DNA of 35,285 nt, taken from an uncultured Emergencia sp. (lineage in GTDB: Bacteria; Bacillota; Clostridia; Peptostreptococcales; Anaerovoracaceae). Below the pieces are notes generated by a model. It saw only the letters and a program-made list of their open reading frames with translations. It had not been told where the DNA came from and searched no databases. The stretch lies in the NCBI GenBank assembly GCA_937997955.1, contig CALLDR010000050.1:1-35285 (forward strand), written 5' to 3'. This document shows positions 15,995 to 23,065 of the stretch, in pieces (position 1 is the first letter of the stretch; each line of letters starts with the position of its first letter). Position numbers and translations under genes: made by a program.

Positions 15995-16066
15995 GCCCTC
16001 TCTTCCCAATCGTTTTGCTAAGTGGATTTTTTGCAAATTCCAAAGCTATTCTCTGCGAGAGAGGGC
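15995..16066 (-). promoter_or_regulatory. Possible ribosome-binding-site sequestering hairpin before the EamA gene
   Basis: GCCCTCTCT (minus strand, 16058-16066) is perfectly complementary to AGAGAGGGC (15995-16003), which contains the ribosome-binding site of the EamA gene. The loop is 54 nt. This could form a translational control structure, but the long loop means a ligand-bound aptamer or chance are both possible. I recognise no known riboswitch class. Confidence 0.35.
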
Positions 16067-16083
16067 GTTTTTATGCATTTTGA

Positions 16084-17091
16084 TCAATTTAAGACGACGT
16101 GTTCTGTCTCACCGATGAAGGACGCGACGATCTTTACCAGCTCTTCCAGAGGCAGCTGATGGGACACCACCTCGTAGAACGTCCCGTCTACCTGGAAGTC
16201 TGCCGTGTACAGATCATAGCAGCCGGCCGGCTCGTGTGTCTCCTCGTCATATGGCCCATAGTCCATGGATCGGTGTCCGATAACCACGTCTGTCCCCTCT
16301 ATCAAAGTGATTTTCCTCTGGTCGTCCGGCCCCAGCCAGCTGAAATCGTTATAGATTCCTTTTTTGGCGGCCGTCAGGGTAAAGCCCTTTTCTGCCGCCG
16401 CGTCCTCTGTCCATGCCGGGGCGCCGTCGGCATTATAGGCGTGATAATAGTCTACGCGCACCGCGTCCCACACCAGCTCCCCGTCCTGATTTTCCCATAC
16501 GGTTGCCATGCCGTTCTGCTTTGACGGCTGCAGGCCCTCGGGAATATAGGCGGGCGTCAGGCTTCTTCCGAAATATTCCTGAATATCCGACTCCGTCCAC
16601 TGTACGGCTGTGCTGTTTGGCATATTAAACATCCGGTCGCCCTCGAGGCTTTCTTCCAGCTGGTTTACCGCCACGTCGGCCATCTGAACCGTCACCGTTT
16701 TCTCCTCCGCAGGAACCGGTGTTTTTCCATCAAAGACGCCTGTGCCGGCGATCACGGCCGTGGCAAGGCAAAGGCAGGCCGCCAGCGTTCCCAGATATCT
16801 CAGCGGCCGGCTCTGCCGCCGTTTTCGGGCGTCACGAATCCCCCTGTCCTGTCTGAGGCCATCATTGTCTAGTCTGAGGCTATCTCTGTCCCGTCTGAGG
16901 CCGCCGCGTTCCTGCCTGAAACCGCCGCTGTCCTTCTTGAGGCCAGCCCGGCAGGATTGATCCAAGCATATTTTATCCGGCCTCGCTTCGCCCAAAAGGG
17001 CCTCACCTAACCGCGTTTCGCCCGGCAGCACTTCGTCCAGCAGCGCTTCGTCCACATAGCCCAGCCCGATCAGCAAATCTTTTCCTGTCAT
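16084..17091 (-). CDS. Probable membrane anti-sigma factor with DUF4367-like domain
   Basis: A 335-residue single-pass membrane protein. Residues 1-97 are cytoplasmic and highly charged, the membrane segment is about 98-118, and the rest is an exported domain ending in a sequence like DUF4367 (ADFQVDGTFYEVVSHQLPLEELVKIVASF). That architecture and a 4-bp ATGA overlap with the preceding ECF sigma gene argue for an anti-sigma or sigma-signalling role. The usual zinc anti-sigma motif HxxxCxxC is absent. Residues 58-85 contain four heptads of the form (F/L)R-x-(E/D)-x-(G/D)-x, such as LRRDRDS, LRLDNDG and LRQDRGI, mirrored in DNA by a 21-bp period; residues 14-38 are similarly repetitive (ALLDEVLPGE, ALLGEARPD). 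Start 17091 follows GAGGGG; the longer frame is antisense-like sequence inside the sigma gene. Confidence 0.72.
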   Translation of the reverse strand: MTGKDLLIGLGYVDEALLDEVLPGETRLGEALLGEARPDKICLDQSCRAGLKKDSGGFRQERGGLRRDRDSLRLDNDGLRQDRGIRDARKRRQSRPLRYLGTLAACLCLATAVIAGTGVFDGKTPVPAEEKTVTVQMADVAVNQLEESLEGDRMFNMPNSTAVQWTESDIQEYFGRSLTPAYIPEGLQPSKQNGMATVWENQDGELVWDAVRVDYYHAYNADGAPAWTEDAAAEKGFTLTAAKKGIYNDFSWLGPDDQRKITLIEGTDVVIGHRSMDYGPYDEETHEPAGCYDLYTADFQVDGTFYEVVSHQLPLEELVKIVASFIGETEHVVLN

Positions 17092-17642
17092 ATGAAAATC
17101 CCCTCCTCTTCCAAATGAGCGCGCAGCGCCTTCCGCATACGGTGGAGCCTGGTCTTGACCAGGCCCTCGCTGCAGCCTTCGGCGGCGGCAATCTCCGCGA
17201 TCGGCTGCTCGAACCAATACCGCCGCAAAAATATCCTTCGCCTGTCGGGAGGAAGCCCTTTGATAAACTGCTCCAGCGCCCGGCCTATGGCCTGTCCCTC
17301 AATCTGCCTGTCCGCCGCCGCGTCGGGAACGCACTGGGCCAGCTCGTCGGACAGCTCCACCACCTGCGCCCTTCGCTTCTGCGCGTTTTTCCAGTCCAGC
17401 GCGTCAAAAGCGGTAAAACGGCAGATCTTAGCCAGATACGCGAATAAGTGCCGCGGTCTGGCAGGCGGCATGGTCTGCCAGGCCTTCAGATACGTATCGC
17501 TGACACATTCCTCCGCGTCCTCCGCGCTGAACAAAATGTTTCCGGCCAGGGCTTTCAGCTGTCTGCCGTAGGCCTCTTCCGTGGCGGCGACAGCCTGCTG
17601 ATCCCTCTGCCAGTACAGCTCTATGATCTCCTGATCCGTCAT
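17088..17642 (-). CDS. ECF-type RNA polymerase sigma factor
   Basis: A 184-residue sigma-70 family protein of the extracytoplasmic-function type. Region 2 spans about residues 8-75 (SAEDAEECVSDTYLKAW for -10 recognition) and region 4 about 120-178 (LPPDRRRIFLRRYWFEQP, then a helix-turn-helix AEIAAAEGCSEGLVKTRLHR). ATG 17642 has AGGAGG at 7 nt; the ATG 6 nt upstream is almost inside the site, and the long frame beyond it lacks family similarity. It is translationally coupled to the membrane protein downstream. Its promoter looks like a housekeeping one, so autoregulation is not proven. Confidence 0.9.
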   Translation of the reverse strand: MTDQEIIELYWQRDQQAVAATEEAYGRQLKALAGNILFSAEDAEECVSDTYLKAWQTMPPARPRHLFAYLAKICRFTAFDALDWKNAQKRRAQVVELSDELAQCVPDAAADRQIEGQAIGRALEQFIKGLPPDRRRIFLRRYWFEQPIAEIAAAEGCSEGLVKTRLHRMRKALRAHLEEEGIFI

Positions 17643-17673
17643 CTCCATGCCTCCTTCGCGTAAATCTCCCTTT

Positions 17674-17702
17674 ACTATATTAGTAGGAAAAACTTCTGTC
17701 AA
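17674..17702 (-). promoter_or_regulatory. Promoter of the sigma/anti-sigma operon
   Basis: Minus-strand TTGACA (17697-17702), 17 bp, TATAGT (17674-17679), about 30 nt before the sigma start. A GTAAC just upstream overlaps the -35 and might be an ECF-type -35, but this is weak. Confidence 0.65.
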
Positions 17703-17754
17703 GTTACAGGCTGAGCAAAAAAAGATCGAAAAACAACACAAGGGCGGGCTTTTG

Positions 17755-17763
17755 TGGTACAAT
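17755..17763 (+). promoter_or_regulatory. Extended -10 promoter of the racemase-family gene
   Basis: TGGTACAAT (TG-N-TACAAT) at 17755-17763, about 50 nt before the ATG at 17815. No good -35 accompanies it. Confidence 0.45.
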
Positions 17764-17814
17764 ATCGTGATAGAAAGCAGAAAGCGCTTCAAAATGAGCC
17801 TAAGGAGGATACCT

Positions 17815-18495
17815 ATGAAAACCATCGGTATGATCGGCGGCCTGTCCTGGCACTCGTCGCTGCAAATGTATGAATACATCAACCAATATGTCGCGGACCA
17901 TCTGGGCCAGTACAACTGCGCCAAGATGGTGCTGGCAAACGTCAATCTGCAAGATGTCTTCATCACCCGCCGGGAGGAACAGGAGCAGGTGCTTCTGGAA
18001 GGCGCCCGCCAGCTTGAGGCCGCCGGCTGCGATTTCTACATCATCTGTTCCAACACCATGCACAAGCACGCGCCCTTTTTATCCCGCCACATCAAAACGC
18101 CGCTGCTCCACATCGCGGACGCAACGGCTGAGGAAATTCTATCAAAGGGGATTCGGCGCGTCGGGCTCATGGGAACCCGCATCACCATGGAAGAAGAGTT
18201 TTACCGGGGACGCCTGGAAGAAAAGGGGCTGGAGGTCCTGATCCCCTCTGAGGCGGACCGTCAGTTCATCGATCAGGTCCTCTATGAGGAGACAGGCTTC
18301 GGCGTGGTCAAAGACGCGTCCTCCCGCCGGTTCTACGAGATCGCGGAGGCTTTGACCGCCCAGGGCGCGGAGGGCGTCATCCTCGGCTGTACGGAAATCG
18401 GCCTGCTGATGCAGCAGGAGCACACGGATATCCCCCTCTTCGATACCACCATCATCCACGGGGAAACTGCCGCCAAAATGGCGATAGAGGGGTGA
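17815..18495 (+). CDS. Aspartate/glutamate racemase family protein
   Basis: A 226-residue PLP-independent amino-acid racemase. The two catalytic cysteines of the family are present: Cys78 in YIICSNTMHK and Cys192 in VILGCTEIGLL. MIGGLSWHSS and TTIIHGETAAKMAI are typical of the YgeA/aspartate racemase branch. The product is probably D-aspartate or another D-amino acid; the exact substrate cannot be told. TAAGGAGG lies 6 nt before the ATG at 17815, which decides the start against the in-frame ATG at 17794. It stands alone, with its own terminator, divergent from the sigma operon. Confidence 0.92.
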   Translation: MKTIGMIGGLSWHSSLQMYEYINQYVADHLGQYNCAKMVLANVNLQDVFITRREEQEQVLLEGARQLEAAGCDFYIICSNTMHKHAPFLSRHIKTPLLHIADATAEEILSKGIRRVGLMGTRITMEEEFYRGRLEEKGLEVLIPSEADRQFIDQVLYEETGFGVVKDASSRRFYEIAEALTAQGAEGVILGCTEIGLLMQQEHTDIPLFDTTIIHGETAAKMAIEG

Positions 18496-18515
18496 AAACA
18501 GCTCCTTTCAGAAAA

Positions 18516-18562
18516 GACCTGCGGTAAGCATCTGTGATATGATGCCCCGCAGGCCTTTTTCT
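18516..18562. terminator. Intrinsic terminator between racemase-family gene and DUF1097 gene
   Basis: CCTGCGG (18518-18524) and CCGCAGG (18547-18553) enclose a second stem GCATC/GATGC, followed on the plus strand by CCTTTTTC. On the minus strand the tail is TCTTTTC, so it may also end the ptb-buk-DUF1097 transcript. Confidence 0.85.
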
Positions 18563-18579
18563 ATGTCTGTATCATTTGC

Positions 18580-19104
18580 CTATTCTTTTCTTTGTCCGCG
18601 CCGCGCAAGCAGCTTCTTCTGAAACAGATCCACGCCCGCGCCCACATAGACGACGCCCGCCGTCATGGCCGCGCCGATCTGCACCGGCAGAGATCCCAGG
18701 CTGCCCCAGCCGGCCGGCCCCATGATGGTCAGTCCCACGGCCCAGCCGCACAGCCAGGCTGGCAGATATACGGCTCTTTCCAGCGCCGTACTGATCAAAA
18801 CCGCCAGACCGCCCATGACAAAGAGCGTCAAGAAGGTCGCAAGTTCTGTCGGAAGCGGCAGCCTGTCCATCAGGAACAAAGCGGCCACCGCCCAAATGTC
18901 TCCGCAGAGAAAGCCCAGGGTGATCTTCAGACAGTCCTCATATTTGTTCCCGTTGGCCGCATAGACCCCCGCGCAGATCAGGGCTACAGCCCCTGTGGTC
19001 ACGCCCAGATGGGGCGCCAGCACCGCCCAAATCGGCGGCAGCAGCGCTACGCCCAGGGCCAGCGTCCACGTATTTCTTCGCTTTTCTTCCTTATTCATAC
19101 GCAT
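18580..19104 (-). CDS. DUF1097 family membrane protein
   Basis: A 174-residue hydrophobic protein with about five or six membrane segments, resembling the DUF1097 family (GCDIWAV-like FLCGDIWAVAALF, then a glycine/alanine-rich end GAAMTAGVVYVGAGVDLFQKK). No function is established for this family. The start at 19104 has GGAG five bases upstream; the ATG six bases later is possible. It begins 13 bp after the butyrate kinase stop, so it is very likely the third gene of that operon; transport of the acid product or a precursor is conceivable but only inferred from position. Confidence 0.72.
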   Translation of the reverse strand: MRMNKEEKRRNTWTLALGVALLPPIWAVLAPHLGVTTGAVALICAGVYAANGNKYEDCLKITLGFLCGDIWAVAALFLMDRLPLPTELATFLTLFVMGGLAVLISTALERAVYLPAWLCGWAVGLTIMGPAGWGSLGSLPVQIGAAMTAGVVYVGAGVDLFQKKLLARRGQRKE

Positions 19105-19117
19105 TCCATCTCCGTCT

Positions 19118-20191
19118 TTACAGAGCGTGCAGAACGTGAGCCTGTTCCTCTCCGTTGAGGACCCGGTGGATCCCCTTTGCCAGCGCTTCCATCTCATAGG
19201 TTCCGGCGATAACGGATACCGGAGCGATAAAGCCTACTCTCTTCTCCATCTCTTCCGTCAAATATTTTGAATACGCCATGCCGCCGGTCAGAATGATCTT
19301 ATCCACTTTGCCGCAGACCACCGGGGCCAGAGAGCCGATATCCTTGGACAGCTGCAGGATCATAGCGTCGTAGATAACCTTGGCCTCCTCGTCCTCCGCG
19401 GCCATTCTCTCCGCTTCGCGGGCGTCGTTGACGCCCAGATAGGCGCTGAGGCCGCCCTGTCCCTTCAGCTTCTTCTGGACCTCCTTTTCGGACAGGCCGC
19501 TTCTGAAGCAGAACTTGACCAGCTCTCTGCAAGGCACGCCGCCGGAACGCTCCGGGGAGAATCCTCCTTCGTCGTCGCCGACAAAGTCCAGGACCCTGCC
19601 GCCTTTGATCAGGTTGCTGGTGACGCCGCCGCCCAGATGGCAGACGATATAGGTGGTGTCTTCCAGCTTGACGCCGTCCCGTTCCGCCTGCTCGATGCTG
19701 ACGGCACGGCTGTTGAGCACGTGGGTCAGGAACGGCTTTTTGATCTCCGGCACGCCTGTATAGGTGAAGATCGGTTCCGGCACGCCGCAGCCGCAGACCG
19801 CGTCGTAGATGTAGGCGTTGATGCCGGCGCCGGCGTCTTTGATCATCTCGTAGGCGATGACGGAAGACAGGTTTGCCGGATGAGGGGCCGGGGAGTTCAG
19901 GGAAGCCTGGACAAAAGCCTCGTCCACCAGGTACGCGCCGCTTTCCAGCTGGCCTACCACGCCTCCCCTCGCGGCGATGGCGGACAGATCCTTTACGGTC
20001 AGGCCCTGTGACTGCAGGTAGTCCAGAATGGCGTCCTTTCTGAACGCCAGCTGGTCGTTGATCTCGGCGAATTTTTTCAAATCCTCCGCCGGATGGTCGA
20101 TGCTGTATGTATGCAGCTCCTTTTCGCCGTCATAGATGGCTACCTTGGTGGAAGTGGAGCCGGGATTGATCACTAAAATATATTCTGCCAT
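19118..20191 (-). CDS. buk: Butyrate (or branched-chain acyl) kinase
   Basis: It makes ATP and a short-chain fatty acid from the acyl phosphate supplied by the neighbouring phosphotransacylase. The 357-residue length is that of butyrate kinase rather than acetate kinase (about 400). ASKHA-fold motifs are clear: VINPGSTSTKVAIYD at the N-terminus, VCHLGGGVTSNLIKGG in the middle, GGFSPERSGGVP, and IILTGGMAYSKYL near the end. AAGGAGG sits inside the end of the upstream gene, whose stop codon is immediately adjacent to this ATG. Whether butyrate, isobutyrate or isovalerate is the real product cannot be decided from sequence; the amino-acid-fermenting context allows branched acids. Confidence 0.94.
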   Translation of the reverse strand: MAEYILVINPGSTSTKVAIYDGEKELHTYSIDHPAEDLKKFAEINDQLAFRKDAILDYLQSQGLTVKDLSAIAARGGVVGQLESGAYLVDEAFVQASLNSPAPHPANLSSVIAYEMIKDAGAGINAYIYDAVCGCGVPEPIFTYTGVPEIKKPFLTHVLNSRAVSIEQAERDGVKLEDTTYIVCHLGGGVTSNLIKGGRVLDFVGDDEGGFSPERSGGVPCRELVKFCFRSGLSEKEVQKKLKGQGGLSAYLGVNDAREAERMAAEDEEAKVIYDAMILQLSKDIGSLAPVVCGKVDKIILTGGMAYSKYLTEEMEKRVGFIAPVSVIAGTYEMEALAKGIHRVLNGEEQAHVLHAL

Positions 20192-21103
20192 TTATTTTCC
20201 TCCTTTTGCGCACGCCGCCGCCAGCAGCAGGGACTGTCTCTTTTCTTTTTCCGTGGCTCCTCTCGAGGTCAGCGCGATCGGGGCCTTGGCGCCTACGATG
20301 AGACCGGCCATGTCCGCGCCCGCGGAGAAGAGCAGCGCTTTGCCCAAGATGTTCCCGCAAGGCATGTTGGGAACCACTACGATGTCCGCGTCTCCCACCA
20401 GCTCGCTGTCAAAACCCTTCTTGTGGGCGGATTCCTTGCTCATCAGGATATCGTAGGAGAGAGGTCCCTCTACGATGCAGTCCTTCAGCTCTCCATTCCG
20501 GTTCATCTCTGTCAGCTTTGCCGCGTCCTCCGTCTCCGGCTGCTTCGGATTGACCTTTTCCACGGCGGCCAGCACGCCTACCTTCGGCGTGTCGTAGCCC
20601 ATGTTGCGCAGATTTTCTACGGCGTTCTCGATGATCTCCTTCTTCTGCTCCAGCGTCGGGTACAGTACCATGCCGCTGTCTGTAAGAACCAGGATCTTAT
20701 GATAATTAGGGATTTTCAGGAAGGCCAGATGGCTCATCAGTTTGCCTGTACGCAGGCCGGATTCCTCGGCAACCGCGGCCTTCAGCAGAATTCCGGTATC
20801 GATCTTTCCTTTTAAGATGAAGTCCGCCTCTCCGTCTCTGACGCACTGGCAGGCTCTTTGAGCGGCCTCCTCCAAAGTGGCCGCGTGGACGATCTTCACA
20901 TCGTCCAGACCTCCGTCAAAAGCTTTGATCTCCTCTCTGATCAAAGCCTCGTCGCCGACCAGCACGGCGTCGATGAGGCCCTCCTTGCGGCACTGGTTTA
21001 CGGCTGTCAGGGCGGACTTGTCCTGGGCCGCCGCTACGACCACTGTTTTCTTCTCCGATGGGTGGAACGAACGCTCCAGTTCTTCAAAATCTTTAAAAAC
21101 CAT
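20192..21103 (-). CDS. ptb: Phosphate butyryltransferase-like phosphotransacylase
   Basis: It exchanges CoA of butyryl-CoA or a related acyl-CoA for phosphate. The 303-residue protein has the Pta/Ptb fold: DADFILKGKIDTGILLKA-type segment (about 95-112), LTDSGMVLYPTLEQK, and the C-terminal DADIVVVPNMPCGNILGKAL and AGLIVGAKAPIALTSR motifs typical of Ptb. ATG 21103 follows GGAGGTAGGAGAA; the in-frame ATG 18 nt upstream coincides with the ribosome-binding region. It is first in ptb-buk-DUF1097, abutting buk with no gap, and is divergent from a PAS/HTH regulator that may control it. Confidence 0.92.
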   Translation of the reverse strand: MVFKDFEELERSFHPSEKKTVVVAAAQDKSALTAVNQCRKEGLIDAVLVGDEALIREEIKAFDGGLDDVKIVHAATLEEAAQRACQCVRDGEADFILKGKIDTGILLKAAVAEESGLRTGKLMSHLAFLKIPNYHKILVLTDSGMVLYPTLEQKKEIIENAVENLRNMGYDTPKVGVLAAVEKVNPKQPETEDAAKLTEMNRNGELKDCIVEGPLSYDILMSKESAHKKGFDSELVGDADIVVVPNMPCGNILGKALLFSAGADMAGLIVGAKAPIALTSRGATEKEKRQSLLLAAACAKGGK

Positions 21104-21149
21104 TTCTCCTACCTCCTGCATATTACATGCAAATACTTGTTATACCTTA

Positions 21150-21178
21150 AGCATATCATGTTTGAGCTTCATGGTCAA
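21150..21178 (-). promoter_or_regulatory. Promoter of ptb-buk-DUF1097 with overlapping inverted repeat
   Basis: Minus-strand TTGACC (21173-21178), 17 bp, TATGCT (21150-21155). An inverted repeat TTTGA-N9-TCAAA at 21161-21179 covers the -35 and spacer and could be an operator. Confidence 0.5.
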
Positions 21179-21180
21179 AT

Positions 21181-21314
21181 TCTTTTTTTGATTCAAAGAC
21201 TTTTAGTTTGAACACTTTCGCGCTGTTATGTGCGAAAACGGCCAATTTTCTGTGAATTAAGCCATTATCCCAGTTCAAATACTTTTTTTGACTGCATAAC
21301 TTTTTGTTTGAAAT
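21181..21314. repeat. Two 34-bp direct repeats exactly 100 bp apart
   Basis: The segments 21181-21214 and 21281-21314 share the pattern CTTTTTTTGA near the start and CTTTT-x-GTTTGAA near the end, with about 27 of 34 positions identical. The first copy contains the inverted repeat TTCAAA-N9-TTTGAA (21192-21212). They lie between the divergent ptb and regulator promoters and are candidate binding sites for the adjacent regulator. Confidence 0.6.
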
Positions 21315-21317
21315 TTA

Positions 21318-21346
21318 TTGCAAAAAAACGTCGAGATTGGTATAAT
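21318..21346 (+). promoter_or_regulatory. Promoter of the YheO-like regulator gene
   Basis: TTGCAA (21318-21323), 17 bp, TATAAT (21341-21346) preceded by TTGG. The start codon is 55 nt downstream. The second 34-bp repeat ends 3 bp before this -35. Confidence 0.7.
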
Positions 21347-21401
21347 ATTAATGTTAGCATGATAAAGCGTAAAAATTATAGGTAGTTTAGGAGATTAACG
21401 A

Positions 21402-22058
21402 ATGGTAAACAACGAAGCACAGCTACGGCTCGTGGCAGATTTGATCGCTGCCCAGTTCGGTCCAAGCACGGAAGTGGTCCTTCACGATTTCGGCGGCGAC
21501 ATCGACCACACCATCGTGTACATCGTCAACGGACATGTGACAGGACGCCGCATCGGCGACGGACCGACCCAGGCCTTTCTCCGATATATGAAGCACCAGG
21601 GAACCACTCTGGATAAGATCCGCTATGTGACCCATACAGCGGACGGCCGGATGATCCGTTCTTCTACGGTCAACTTCTTCGACTCTGACGGCATCCTCAA
21701 CAGCGCCATGTGCATCAATCAGGATATCACAGACCTGGTGACGCTGGAAAACGCGGTCAAGGGCATGTCCAGCAACAACTATTTTGAGACCAACCATCTG
21801 TCCACCGAGGGGGATTTCGACAGTCCTTCCCCGTCGATCCACGGCCTGATGGACAGTCTCATCGCGGAAGGTCTGACTCTGATCGGCATGCCGCCTGACA
21901 AGATGAACAAGGAAGCCAAGATCCGCCTGATCCGTTTCCTGGACGAGCGCGGCGTGTTCATGATACAGAAATCCGGCCAAACGGTCTGCGAGCTGCTGGG
22001 CATATCAAAGTTTACACTTTACAATTATCTGGAAGAAGCCAGGGGAAAGAAAGAATAG
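21402..22058 (+). CDS. YheO-like PAS domain / DauR-type HTH transcriptional regulator
   Basis: A 218-residue cytoplasmic protein. Residues 1-115 form the YheO-like PAS domain (LIAAQFGPSTEVVLHDF, HTIVYIVNGHVTGRRIGD, SAMCINQDITDL), and residues 170-215 a helix-turn-helix of the DauR type (FMIQKSGQTVCELLGISKFTLYNYLEEA). Family members sense small ligands; DauR itself regulates D-arginine catabolism. It is divergent from ptb-buk across a region with direct and inverted repeats, so it probably controls that operon and itself. AGGAG lies 8 nt before the ATG. It is transcribed alone and followed by a terminator. Confidence 0.88.
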   Translation: MVNNEAQLRLVADLIAAQFGPSTEVVLHDFGGDIDHTIVYIVNGHVTGRRIGDGPTQAFLRYMKHQGTTLDKIRYVTHTADGRMIRSSTVNFFDSDGILNSAMCINQDITDLVTLENAVKGMSSNNYFETNHLSTEGDFDSPSPSIHGLMDSLIAEGLTLIGMPPDKMNKEAKIRLIRFLDERGVFMIQKSGQTVCELLGISKFTLYNYLEEARGKKE

Positions 22059-22090
22059 AGACTGTTCCCCGGCCGGCAGGCGCCAGCAGG

Positions 22091-22127
22091 CGGTCAAAAG
22101 GGATCAAACGCGGTCAAAAGGGATCAA
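22091..22127. repeat. Tandem 17-bp repeat, 20-bp period
   Basis: CGGTCAAAAGGGATCAA occurs at 22091-22107 and again, identically, at 22111-22127, between the regulator stop codon and its terminator. No function is apparent. Confidence 0.7.
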
Positions 22128-22179
22128 TCTAGAGATCATCAAAATGGAAAACACTTAAACAGCAAATAATCAAAAACAA

Positions 22180-22213
22180 CCAAAAGGCCTCATCTTTCGA
22201 CGAGGCCTTTTGG
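22180..22213. terminator. Bidirectional terminator after the YheO-like regulator gene
   Basis: CCAAAAGGCCTC (22180-22191) and GAGGCCTTTTGG (22202-22213) form a perfect 12-bp stem with a 10-nt loop. The plus-strand T tract is within the stem; the minus strand has an additional TTGTTTTTG tail. It can end transcripts from both sides. Confidence 0.82.
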
Positions 22214-22408
22214 CTGCGATATTAATTAAGAAAGAACGTTCAAAAGAAATTATCTCGGTAACCCTATCTCCTTTTGACAGTATCAGTATAGCAACTTTAT
22301 GTGATGAACGTGTAAAGAAACCTTATCGGCTTTGTGTCGTTTTTCTCAAGGTTCCATCACTTTTCTCCGGCTTCGCCGCCGCTGCCGGCAGCGGCGACGT
22401 CCTTCGTC
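22214..22408. other. Intergenic region with a perfect 20-bp palindrome
   Basis: About 195 bp between the regulator terminator and the last membrane-protein gene. CGCCGCTGCC at 22377-22386 is followed directly by its complement GGCAGCGGCG (to 22396), lying 12 bp past the stop of the 22409 gene. There is no T-run, so it is not a standard intrinsic terminator. Nothing else is recognisable. Confidence 0.4.
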
Positions 22409-23023
22409 TCACAGGGCCTGCAGCATGCGCCGCTTTTCATCTTGCCGCAGCCGTTCCCTTCTCCTGATTTTCCTCCGCGCCGTTCCATAGATGCAGAAGT
22501 ACAGGATCTCCGCCAGATAGGACAGCGCCATGATCACCGCCGCGTCTCTGTAACCCCCATTATTGTGCCTGACATACAGCCACCGCATTTGGGCTGGAGA
22601 GCGGCTCTTTTGACCCTTAGTTTCGGCCACGTCCCCGGCGATCCGCTCAACATTTTCCTTATACTTCATGGCTTCCTCTTCTCCGATCAGCTCCCCCTGC
22701 TCATCAAATTCCATAGGGCACCAGGTGACCTCCCCCGTTTCTTTGTCCTTGACCTTAAGATCACTGAAAGCCGCCACCTTTCCCTCTTTGTCGTATATCA
22801 CGCCGTAATATATCTTCACGTCGTCCAAAGTCTCGTCCCCATAAGAATAGTTCATGATGGGAATGGGAAAGTAGACCGACGCTGTGGAAATTGTCATCGG
22901 AACCAGCAGGAACAAAAGCAGCACCGGCAAAACCAGGCCCGGCCATCTGCTCTTGCGCCCGGCGAGAAATAATTCCAACGCCCCCAGTAAGATTATGCTG
23001 AAAACAATCGCGATCCATACCAT
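22409..23023 (-). CDS. Small membrane protein, third of a related trio (unknown function)
   Basis: A 204-residue protein I do not recognise. Two N-terminal membrane segments (about 1-20 and 27-48) are joined by GRKSRWPGLVLP; an acidic exported domain of about 115 residues follows, then a third segment (about 165-183) and a very basic tail ending RRMLQAL. Order of segments, the KSxWPGLV linker and the tail resemble the 23066 product, suggesting an ancient duplication. The ATG at 23023 has AGGAGG at 9 nt; a TTG six bases earlier is in frame but only 3 nt from the site. Last gene of a four-gene unit, 42 bp after the previous stop. Confidence 0.75.
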   Translation of the reverse strand: MVWIAIVFSIILLGALELFLAGRKSRWPGLVLPVLLLFLLVPMTISTASVYFPIPIMNYSYGDETLDDVKIYYGVIYDKEGKVAAFSDLKVKDKETGEVTWCPMEFDEQGELIGEEEAMKYKENVERIAGDVAETKGQKSRSPAQMRWLYVRHNNGGYRDAAVIMALSYLAEILYFCIYGTARRKIRRRERLRQDEKRRMLQAL

Positions 23024-23065
23024 TCCCAAATTCCTCCTTACAGCTGCGTCCCGCCGCGAAACTCG

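Noticed and set aside
14865..16043. 392-codon minus-strand frame overlapping the EamA gene in another frame
   Set aside because: The other frame (14984-15988) gives a clean ten-helix EamA protein; this one gives Arg/Gly-rich nonsense.
22254..22292. TTGACA-17-TTATGT on the plus strand
   Set aside because: It has promoter spacing, but no plus-strand gene or RNA follows and the -10 is poor, so I do not call it.
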